Shown here: positions 34,789 through 42,400 of the stretch, one piece after another | Numbering within the stretch: position 1 is the stretch's first letter | Layout: each line of letters begins with the position of its first letter | Source: Polynucleobacter sp. MWH-CaK5 | GTDB taxonomy: Bacteria > Pseudomonadota > Gammaproteobacteria > Burkholderiales > Burkholderiaceae | Direction: 5' to 3' | NCBI RefSeq assembly: GCF_018687615.1 | Contig: NZ_CP061299.1 | Coordinates: 851,009-915,008, forward strand | Length of the DNA stretch: 64,000 bases | Program-made: the position numbers and the translations under genes | The notes under the pieces: model-generated | The model's input: only the letters and a program-made list of their open reading frames with translations | The model's database searches: none | What the model was told of the DNA's origin: nothing

Positions 34789-34807
34789 GTAATTGTTACC
34801 TTATAAT
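34779..34807 (+). promoter_or_regulatory. Promoter of the exonuclease-RecT operon
   Basis: TTGTAA (34779-34784) and a consensus TATAAT (34802-34807) with the ideal 17-base spacer point right into the exonuclease gene; transcription would begin near 34814. The promoter overlaps the repressor start codon region, and operator-like repeats fill its spacer and start-site region. Confidence 0.7.
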
Positions 34808-34843
34808 GAGTAATAGTTACTCAAATAAGAGTTTCTATTACTT
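34787..34843. promoter_or_regulatory. Three 15-bp operator-like sites, 21-bp spacing
   Basis: Site 1 AAGTAATTGTTACCT (34787-34801) occupies the spacer of the exonuclease promoter. Site 2 GAGTAATAGTTACTC (34808-34822), a perfect palindrome apart from its central 3 bases, covers the transcription start. Site 3 (34829-34843) read on the minus strand is AAGTAATAGAAACTC, in the leader. Centres are at 34794, 34815 and 34836, exactly two helical turns apart. The natural ligand is the divergently encoded XRE-type repressor. Confidence 0.7.
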
Positions 34844-34858
34844 AACTTGGAGAAAATA

Positions 34859-35809
34859 ATGCTTAATAATCAAGATTTTGCACTGTTACGCGCTAAAAGT
34901 CTAGGTGGTTCCGACATAGGGGCAATATTGGGATTTAGCCGGTATCGGTCTGCAGTGGATGTATGGATGGAGAAAACTGGGCGAGTCAACAATGATGCTG
35001 ACAGTTTGCCCTTGAGATTTGGTAGTTTCGCTGAGGAATTTGTTGCCAGTGAATATACTCGATCGACAGGCTTCAATCTGGTAAACCATCCAAAAGCACT
35101 GGTTCACCCAAAGTATGACTATATGCATGGTCACATTGATCGATTCATTAGTGAGAAACCCACCATCTATGATGAATCTGGCTCATTGATCGCAACACGC
35201 ATTTTGGAATGTAAAACAGCTAATCCATTCACAGCCCATGAATGGGGTGACCTAGGATCAGACCAGGTACCGATGGCGTATTTAACTCAGTGTCTTTGGT
35301 ACATGGCCATCACAGGCATTGAACAAACTGATTTAGCCGTATTGATGGGCAATACTGATTTTCGAATTTATGAAATTCATCGAGATCTTGAGCTTGAAGA
35401 AATGATCTTCGCACGCGCCAAAGATTTTTGGGAAGAGCATGTGCTTAAAGATATTGCCCCTCCCGCACAGCGCGAGTCAGACTTGAAATTATTATTTCCA
35501 CAATCAAAACCTACCAAGACAGTTGAAGCAAAACACGGAACTTGCGAACTCCTTGCCAAATTAAAAACAATCCAGACTCAGGTGGAAACCTATGAGCAAG
35601 AGATCAATCAAATCAAACTGAGCATCATGGCTCAAATGAAAGACGCTGAGGTTTTGACCCACCAAGGACAGGTAGTGGCCACGTGGAAGAGTCCAAAACC
35701 TTCCATGAAAATCGACACTAAAAAATTAGCTGAAGATCATCCAGACATCATTGCACCCTATCATGTTCAAGTTGCAAATAGTCGGCGCTTTGTCATCAAA
35801 AACCAATGA
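34859..35809 (+). CDS. YqaJ-family exonuclease
   Basis: 316 residues from the ATG at 34859, chosen because GGAGAAAATA directly precedes it; a TTG at 34847 is unlikely. L-G-G-S-D-I-G-A-I-L-G-F-S-R-Y at the N-terminus and I-L-E-C-K-T-A (the ExK nuclease motif) with an upstream Asp in M-H-G-H-I-D are those of the YqaJ/lambda-exonuclease fold. The protein should digest one strand of duplex DNA from ends and hand the single strand to its annealing partner. A coiled coil (about residues 235-265) follows the nuclease domain. ATGA overlap with the next gene. Phage-type gene without phage neighbours. Confidence 0.9.
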   Translation: MLNNQDFALLRAKSLGGSDIGAILGFSRYRSAVDVWMEKTGRVNNDADSLPLRFGSFAEEFVASEYTRSTGFNLVNHPKALVHPKYDYMHGHIDRFISEKPTIYDESGSLIATRILECKTANPFTAHEWGDLGSDQVPMAYLTQCLWYMAITGIEQTDLAVLMGNTDFRIYEIHRDLELEEMIFARAKDFWEEHVLKDIAPPAQRESDLKLLFPQSKPTKTVEAKHGTCELLAKLKTIQTQVETYEQEINQIKLSIMAQMKDAEVLTHQGQVVATWKSPKPSMKIDTKKLAEDHPDIIAPYHVQVANSRRFVIKNQ

Positions 35810-36486
35810 GAGGCCAAGTTATTAATATGCATACATTACAAAAAAACATTGAGAGAACTTCAAAGCAATTGAATATTGACGCCGATGAGCTGCAATTGTG
35901 GCTGGACCAGCACATGGGACTCACACCATATACCCAAGTCCAACTTTTACGCATGGCGGCCAAGTATCAACTCGACCCCCTCTCTGATGAGATCGGATTG
36001 ATGGATACGATCGAAGGGCATCAAGTCTTCATCACAATTGATGGCTGGATCAAGATCATTAACGAGCATGAACACTATGCGGGCATGAGTCTTAGAGAAT
36101 CAACGACAGTCAGTCATGAAGTTCCAGAATGGATGGAGTGCACCATCTATCGTAATGACAGAATCCTTCCAATAGTGATCAAAGAATACTTAGAGGAAGT
36201 CTTGACCGATCACCCTTCTTGGCAAAAAATGCCACGTCGCATGTTAAGACATCGAGTGATTCAACAATGTGCAAGAGTTGCTTTTGGAATAAGCCTATCT
36301 GATCCTGTAGAACATAAGAAGTCATCGGCTCATAATCTTTCTGAGAAAATTCATTGCTCAACGAAATTTAGAGGAGAATCACAGTCTAGATCTGCAGTAT
36401 TAAAGGAGCGGTTGAGTCAAAAATCTAGTGGTGAATCTCATGTCGAACTTGAATCTAAAAATTCGTACTCGTCTAAACCAAGATAG
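35806..36486 (+). CDS. RecT/Bet-family single-strand annealing protein
   Basis: 226 residues. The core has L-L-R-M-A-A-K-Y-Q-L-D-P-L-S-D-E-I, V-F-I-T-I-D-G-W-I-K-I-I-N-E-H and W-M-E-C-T-I-Y-R, then P-R-R-M-L-R-H-R-V-I-Q-Q-C-A-R-V-A-F-G, the conserved blocks of phage recombination protein Bet. It anneals complementary single strands produced by the exonuclease. The C-terminal 60 residues are Ser/Lys-rich and disordered, and the protein is somewhat shorter than lambda Bet (261). ATG overlaps the exonuclease stop; a second ATG is at 35827. The last 49 bases overlap the convergent HTH gene. Confidence 0.9.
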   Translation: MRGQVINMHTLQKNIERTSKQLNIDADELQLWLDQHMGLTPYTQVQLLRMAAKYQLDPLSDEIGLMDTIEGHQVFITIDGWIKIINEHEHYAGMSLRESTTVSHEVPEWMECTIYRNDRILPIVIKEYLEEVLTDHPSWQKMPRRMLRHRVIQQCARVAFGISLSDPVEHKKSSAHNLSEKIHCSTKFRGESQSRSAVLKERLSQKSSGESHVELESKNSYSSKPR

Positions 36487-36692
36487 CGCCCTACTTTTTT
36501 TGCCACTTGAACTTTATGATGAGCTGAAAAGAAGTTAGAGGTTTCGCCATTTTCTAATTGAATGATATGTTTAGCGACCAAGGCGCACTCTTTTGCTAAC
36601 TCAGCTTCTGTGAGGTTTTTATCAGTCCTGGCTTTTTTTAAATTATCACCATTGATGATTGGTAATGGCTGAGTATGTTGTGGCAAGAGCAT
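36438..36692 (-). CDS. Small helix-turn-helix protein next to bactofilin
   Basis: 84 residues with N-L-K-K-A-R-T-D-K-N-L-T-E-A-E-L-A-K-E-C and a second helix region K-H-I-I-Q-L-E-N-G-E, an XRE-like HTH. The following S-N-F-F-S-A-H-H-K-V-Q-V-A-K-K-V-G is a longer linker than in ordinary Cro-like proteins and recalls the HTH of RodZ-type proteins, but there is no membrane segment. It begins two bases after the bactofilin stop, so the pair is one operon. Its C-terminal coding end overlaps the recT end tail to tail. Confidence 0.68.
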   Translation of the reverse strand: MLLPQHTQPLPIINGDNLKKARTDKNLTEAELAKECALVAKHIIQLENGETSNFFSAHHKVQVAKKVGRYLGLDEYEFLDSSST

Positions 36693-36694
36693 TT

Positions 36695-37147
36695 TTATTT
36701 TTTGAATGGGTATTTAATTTGACTCAATAAATCTTTGGCCTCAGTGACTTCTTGAATCTCGCCTGTGTTTTCAATTTTCTTGACCATGAGGCCCAAAATT
36801 TCAGCTCCATGCTCAATGCCTAATAGGCCATAGTGAATGTCGCCTTTGACTCTCGATGTTTCATGGAGTTCGCATTTTTCGCGGGCATAGATATTGCCAT
36901 CGACTTGTCCATTAACCAGAACTCGATGAGCTCTCACATCGCCATGAACCAAACCTGTATGGCCAATGGCAACAGTGACTTGATTGTCCAGAGATGATTC
37001 AATCGAGCCTTCGATCGTGCCATCTAATCGAATGCTTTTATTGACCACCATACGACCTTCAATTCTGGTGGCGGCGCCAATCAATGTATCAAAGGACTCT
37101 AAAGAGTCCGATGAATTCATTTTTTTAGTTTTATTGAATAGCCCCAA
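36695..37147 (-). CDS. Bactofilin (polymer-forming cytoskeletal protein)
   Basis: 150 residues with the DUF583 beta-helix: L-I-G-A-A-T-R-I-E-G-R-M-V-V, I-R-L-D-G-T-I-E-G-S-I, T-G-L-V-H-G-D-V-R-A-H-R-V-L-V-N-G-Q-V-D-G and V-K-G-D-I-H-Y-G-L-L repeats. Short hydrophilic termini flank the core as is usual. Bactofilins self-assemble without nucleotides and localise envelope enzymes or shape determinants. The start has weak ribosome signals. Upstream 138 bases up to exbD hold no gene; I see no convincing promoter there. Operon partner: the small HTH protein. Confidence 0.93.
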   Translation of the reverse strand: MGLFNKTKKMNSSDSLESFDTLIGAATRIEGRMVVNKSIRLDGTIEGSIESSLDNQVTVAIGHTGLVHGDVRAHRVLVNGQVDGNIYAREKCELHETSRVKGDIHYGLLGIEHGAEILGLMVKKIENTGEIQEVTEAKDLLSQIKYPFKK

Positions 37148-37285
37148 AACGTGTCCTCGATACCATCATATTGAATGAAGTATCAACAATGTAGGGCTTT
37201 GTAGGCTTATTGGCAATTAGCCATAGAGTCAATTAAATCAATAACTTATGATGCTAAGCAGCAAGCTTATAAGACTTATAAATAG

Positions 37286-37699
37286 TTACTTGCCTTTAGC
37301 GGGCACACTCACAAAAGACATCTTGGTCACACCATTGGCTTGGGCAATGGCCATGATTTCAGCTACACGGCCATAAGGAACTGCTTTATCAGCACTCACC
37401 TGCAATTGAAACTGGGGTGTCGAGGATTGTTGCTTGAGCTCTGAAGCCAATTGTTGATCGTTGATGGCATTACCCTGAAAAGTCAGCTGCCCACTGGCTT
37501 CAACCACCAGTTGTGCATTTTTGGCTTGGTCTTGCTGAGCGACCGCTTGTGTTTTTGGCAGATTGACCTTCATGGATTGCGGCACGATCATCGGCGCCGT
37601 AACAATGAAAATCACCAACAATACCAACATCACATCCACCAAGGGCGTGACATTAAGCTCTGCCATCATTCCGTCATCAGATCCACTTTTTGATTGCAT
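37286..37699 (-). CDS. exbD: ExbD/TolR-family biopolymer transport protein
   Basis: 137 residues, one membrane helix. L-N-V-T-P-L-V-D-V-M-L-V-L-L-V-I-F (residues 15-31) contains the proton-pathway Asp of the family. The periplasmic part shows I-N-D-Q-Q-L and V-P-Y-G-R-V-A-E-I-M-A-I-A-Q-A. It follows exbB by 11 bases and belongs to the tonB-exbB-exbD set. The set order with tonB first argues for ExbD rather than TolR, and no pal or tolB gene is adjacent. Confidence 0.92.
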   Translation of the reverse strand: MQSKSGSDDGMMAELNVTPLVDVMLVLLVIFIVTAPMIVPQSMKVNLPKTQAVAQQDQAKNAQLVVEASGQLTFQGNAINDQQLASELKQQSSTPQFQLQVSADKAVPYGRVAEIMAIAQANGVTKMSFVSVPAKGK

Positions 37700-37710
37700 G
37701 GCGCTCTCTT

Positions 37711-38355
37711 TTATTTATTCGACTGATGAAATTCACGGGAGGCCAAACGCAAGAAGTCTTCGGTGAAGCCATCAAGCTCGGTGACCCAGATCTTCATTTT
37801 GCGCAGGAAGTAGTTATAGAAGACAACGGCTGGTAAAGCTGCCGCAATACCAATGGCTGTGGCAATCAAAGCTTCACCAATCGGACCTGCCACTACATCG
37901 ATACTGGCTTGACCGCTGGCACTGATGCTTTGCATGGCGTCCATGATGCCCCAAACGGTTCCGAACAAGCCAATGAATGGCGCGGTTGAACCAATCGAGG
38001 CCAGTTCAGCCAAGCCCTTTTCATGACGACGCAGGATTTTCTGAATTTCTTGTCTCATGGGGCGCTCAAGCACTTCATGGATTTCTCCAGCGAACTTTAG
38101 GCTGCCTGGATTTCTCTGATATTCAGCAAACTGCTCAAAGCCAGCCATGGCGAGCCCTGCCACATCGCCTTTTGCATCGCTTGCAATGGATTGGCCCTTC
38201 TCCCAACTATCAGCGTTCCAGAAAGTTTGGCTGAACTCTTGGGTCTCCGCGGCAACCTTTTTCAAGAGTTTGAGCTTCAGAATTGCAATTGACCAAGTAG
38301 CAATCGACAAGACAATCAAAACAACTAAAACCGAATGAACGATCAATGAATCCAT
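37711..38355 (-). CDS. exbB: ExbB/MotA/TolQ-family proton channel protein
   Basis: 214 residues, three membrane helices (about 5-25, 118-140, 160-182). L-A-S-I-G-S-T-A-P-F-I-G-L-F-G-T-V-W-G-I-M is the conserved channel block, and G-P-I-G-E-A-L-I-A-T-A-I-G-I-A-A-A-L-P the third helix. Together with ExbD it forms the proton-driven motor that energises TonB. Located between tonB and exbD, all minus strand. Confidence 0.94.
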   Translation of the reverse strand: MDSLIVHSVLVVLIVLSIATWSIAILKLKLLKKVAAETQEFSQTFWNADSWEKGQSIASDAKGDVAGLAMAGFEQFAEYQRNPGSLKFAGEIHEVLERPMRQEIQKILRRHEKGLAELASIGSTAPFIGLFGTVWGIMDAMQSISASGQASIDVVAGPIGEALIATAIGIAAALPAVVFYNYFLRKMKIWVTELDGFTEDFLRLASREFHQSNK

Positions 38356-38410
38356 GGTGCTCTTTCTTTATTGATTAATTTCTATACTTGATAATTTATT
38401 TATAAATACT

Positions 38411-39097
38411 TTAACGATTTTTTAGACTAAATGTAATAGGTATTCTCACGGCTTGGGTGATGATCACGCCGTCTTTTCTAGCGGGCGTGAACCTCCACTG
38501 CCTTACAGTTGTTAAGGCTGATTGATCTAGCATGTCATTTCCACTACTTTCCGAAATCCTCACTTGCCCTGCTCGTCCATCAGGCAGAACTTCAGCGATC
38601 AGAATGACCTTGCCTTCAATTCTGGTTCTAAAAGCTAATGGCGGATATGGTGGCTTGGGGTTTTGAAGATAAGCCGCTTTGTAGTCAGCATCAGCTGTTG
38701 GAGCAGAAGCCACACCACCAGAACTCGGCGCTGCCGGCTGAGCACTTGATTGTGGAGCTTGAGCTTGCACTGGTATAGCGGGCGCATCTATATCTTTTGT
38801 AGGTGGCGGTGTTTTTTCTTTTGGAGTTTCTTTTTGAGTTGGCGCAGGCGTAGGTTTTGCTTGACTGACTGGACCACTGGATGCTGGTGGCGCAGCCCCT
38901 ATTTCAATGGTGATATCAGGTCGTTTATTGAATTTGAAATCGGGCAATCCAAAAGTAATCAAAAGGAAAATGATCACATGTATGGAAATTACAAATCCTA
39001 AAACTCGATAGGATACCTTTTTAGGTAAAGCAGAGAAATCGGGCTCACCACCAGATTTCAATGGCCCTGATTGCTTGGATGATATGAGTGAGGGCAT
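38411..39097 (-). CDS. tonB: TonB energy transducer
   Basis: 228 residues. A cytoplasmic N-terminus of about 30 residues, one membrane helix (about 31-50), a Pro/Lys/Ala-rich periplasmic spacer (K-P-T-P-A-P-T-Q-K-E-T-P-K-E), and a C-terminal TonB domain with P-x-Y-P-P-L-A-F-R-T-R-I-E-G-K-V and V-R-Q-W-R-F-T-P-A. It begins 46 bases downstream of the giant adhesin gene, in the same direction; a weak hairpin (39111-39126) lies in that gap. No outer-membrane receptor gene adjoins it. Confidence 0.93.
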   Translation of the reverse strand: MPSLISSKQSGPLKSGGEPDFSALPKKVSYRVLGFVISIHVIIFLLITFGLPDFKFNKRPDITIEIGAAPPASSGPVSQAKPTPAPTQKETPKEKTPPPTKDIDAPAIPVQAQAPQSSAQPAAPSSGGVASAPTADADYKAAYLQNPKPPYPPLAFRTRIEGKVILIAEVLPDGRAGQVRISESSGNDMLDQSALTTVRQWRFTPARKDGVIITQAVRIPITFSLKNR

Positions 39098-39143
39098 CTA
39101 AATTTTTATGCAATTATTTTTAATTGACCATGAGTTAATACCA

Positions 39144-39430
39144 TCACAAAGCAACGGCACAATTTTCATCGACTGCAGCATCACATTTAATTTCATCTCC
39201 AGCATCTTCCATGCCACCGACACTGACCTCGGCGACAACATCATCATTTGCAATATCGGTAGATTTATTTCTTAGCTGATTTTTAATGTCAGTTAAGAAG
39301 TTCAGTAGATTTGAAGGAGGAATGATTTGATCGTAATCAATGCCGGACGCTGCAAATGCTGATTCAGCGGCAGCACTCAATGAACCACGCCCCAAATCAA
39401 ATAATAAACCATGTGAATTTGCACTGTTTT
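39144..39430 (-). other. C-terminal Cys-pair tail of the giant adhesin
   Basis: The last 95 residues leave the repeat pattern, become acidic (D-D-V-V-A-E-V-S-V-G-G-M-E-D-A-G-D-E) and end C-D-A-A-V-D-E-N-C plus five residues. There is no hydrophobic helix or barrel strand. A similar terminal Cys loop tethers Haemophilus HMW1 to its TpsB pore. Confidence 0.5.
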
Positions 39431-42400
39431 TAATACTGATAGCATTTGCATCAAGCCCCACACTGAAATTCACATTGCCATTATCTGTGGTTGTGAACTT
39501 CTGCAACTGATTCGAGCCAGTAGCACCCAAGATAATGTTGTTGGCTGTGTAGGATTGATCACCAGAGGTTGTCACATTGCCTTCAATTGAGATAGTTCCT
39601 TTAAAAGTAGCTGGGTTAGTACCAATATCACCCACTTGTGATCCACCAGTTGTTAGCTGAGTTCCAACAACTGCCTCAAAAGATGCCAAAGCTTGTGTGC
39701 CACCGATATCACCCTTGAACAATAAAGTTGGTGGTATTGAATTATCGACAGCAATCGCTAGTGCGTGCAAGGTATGGGTATTGAGGGTTGAATCATCAAT
39801 AGTGCCATTAAAGATAATGCTTGGATCAACCGAAATTAAAGTTCTAATTAGGCCATTGGTACCATTGTTACCAATGATGACTGCTCCTGTATAAATTTGA
39901 TTTTCAAAAGTCATGATGTCTGCTTTGATTTCAATACGTGCAGCAGTCACTCTAAGTGTGTATAAGTTCGTATTATTATTATTGAAGTTGGCATACAAGC
40001 CACGATCAGAACCAACTCGTTCATTAAATACGACCGTTCCGCTTCCGGCGTTGATCAATAAAGATCTTTGATTTACTTTTGAATTAATGCCTGCAGTAAT
40101 CGTGCCATTAAATGTGATATTGGAATTGGCCACATCAAGGCGTGTATTGCCATTAGCAGCTAGCTCTAAATTACCGTTATAGGTTTGCGATCCCCTTGTA
40201 TAAATGCCACTATGAAGAATCAGGTTGCCATTTACGTTCAGTGATGGCAATTCAAAGGAACTATCCATGCTTAATCTGCCGCCATTAGAAATAAGTGAGC
40301 CAGAACCAAGAGCCTCAGACATTGCAAAAATCCCAGAGCTAGCTAAATGTAATCGAGATGAATTAATCTGAGTATTACCGGTATAAGCCACATTATTACC
40401 ACTGATCGTTAAAGTGCCAGTACCCTGTTGATTGATTGAACCAGCGCCAGAGATTTCATTAGCTAAAGTGAATGCTGTGCTGAGGTTGAAAACCAAAGTA
40501 CTGTTGTTGTTGATCGCGCTGGTTGGTTTATTAGCATTCTCTGCAGTAGTTGCATCAAAGTTAACCGTAAATCCAGCCGGTATCACCACGTTATTTACGT
40601 TGGAGCGCAGTGGCACAGCATTATTGGCCCAGTTAGCAGCGGTTGACCAATTAGTATCACTGCCCGCCCCTGTCCAGGTTGCTGTATTTAATTGATTGAT
40701 TGTTAATCTGCCTGGTGCATAGGTAATGACGTAATTTGATAATCCAGAACCAGTGGCCATGCTAGCAATGATGCCGTTTGTAGATCCTTCATAAATACCC
40801 GCATCCTGCAAGGCTGGTGTGATTTGATTGCTATTCTGCTTCAAGGTCACTGATGAAACTGAATCGCCGTTAATCAAGCCCACAGGTGTGAAACTTGTAT
40901 TACCAAGATTCAGTGATGTGCCATAAGTTGTTGATTGATTATTGGCAGTGATACTCAAGGCCTTTTGTGTGATAGCTAAGTTACCAGGTAAATAGGTAAT
41001 GTTGTAATTGCTAGCTAAGAAGCCGCCAGTACCAGTGGCCAAGCTTGGTTCGATTTCGTTGGCATAACTAGTATTGACCACTTGAGTGGTGCTTGCAGCA
41101 TAAGTATTAGCGCTTGTTAAAGTCACCGCAGTTGCTAACTCACCTGTTGCAAATGTACCCGCTGTTTTGGCAAAACCTGTTGAACCTAAACTTAATACAT
41201 CACCGTATACCTTCGTGCGATTATCTGCTATCAAAGTAATTGCACGACGATCAACTACTAAGTTACCGGTGACATAGGAGAAGTCATATCCCAAACTTGA
41301 GCTTGCATTTGATGGCGTCAATGTATGAGTATTAGCAACATAGAAGCCAGATGATGTGATTGTTGCGGGAGTTGTTACAGCGGCCGCATCAATAATTGAT
41401 TGAGCAAGTGTATCACCGTTCTTGTAAGCGCTGACCGTGCTTGTGAAAGTTACAGCATTGCCATAAGTGATGTTTTTGTCATCAGCTGTGATGGTTAATA
41501 CTGGTTTTTCACGATAGATGGCATGAGCGCCACTACCTAAAGCTGCGCTGTAGCGTGTCGCATCTTCATCGCTGTTGTATCGGAATTTACCTGTACCAGA
41601 TCCTACCAATGAAGTAACTCCAGTAGAGTCATCGATACTTCCTGTCATCAACGTGATGCGACCATTGGTGCCGGTAGCAATGGTCGCTCCACCAGAAATA
41701 ATGATGTTGCCACCAGTGGTCACACCGGCAGCAGCGGCTTTACCTGCATTGATGAAGACCGCATTCACACTCGTATCAGTGGTGCTAATGTTTTGGGCAA
41801 TGGTCAAATCGCCAGAAATTGTTTCAAGATGCACCGTACCTGAAGAATGGATACCAGTTGGGTTCACTGTACCCACACTCAAGGCTTGACCATTAGCAAA
41901 GAAAAGGTTGCCAATGCGGTTATTAGTATCGCCCGCTGCAAGCGTTGAAAGAGCATTATTAGTGTGGTTCAGATTAAAGTTTCCAGAACCCATGAGCGCA
42001 AGGCCATTGGCAGTTATTGCGACTGATTGAGTAACAGAACCAGAAGCGAATAAATAGAGATTGTCATTTGAGGCAGTAACAGCGGCATTCAGTGCAATAT
42101 CTTGGGCATAAACTCTGATCGGACCGTTGATGAGCGTTGTTGATCCTACTGTGATGTTTGATGTATTACCTACTTTGCCCAAAGTCAAAGATGTGAGGCT
42201 TGTGCCATATGTATAGCTTGTGGTGATGGCACTGGTAAAGCTTGGTGAAGAAGGTTCAATCACCAATGCGCCATTACCCGTGAAACCAGATGTTGAAGGT
42301 GCCGCATCATTCTTGAAGATCAATGTGCCAGCAACTGCCGTTGACCCAGTGTAATTAGCCAATCCTGTAAGCGTCAGCGCATTTGAACCAAGCTTATTAA

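Noticed and set aside
37148..37285. Promoter or small RNA in the longest gap
   Set aside because: Several AT-rich half matches and a TATAAG/CTTATA palindrome are present, but no properly spaced -35/-10 pair or terminator; left unassigned.
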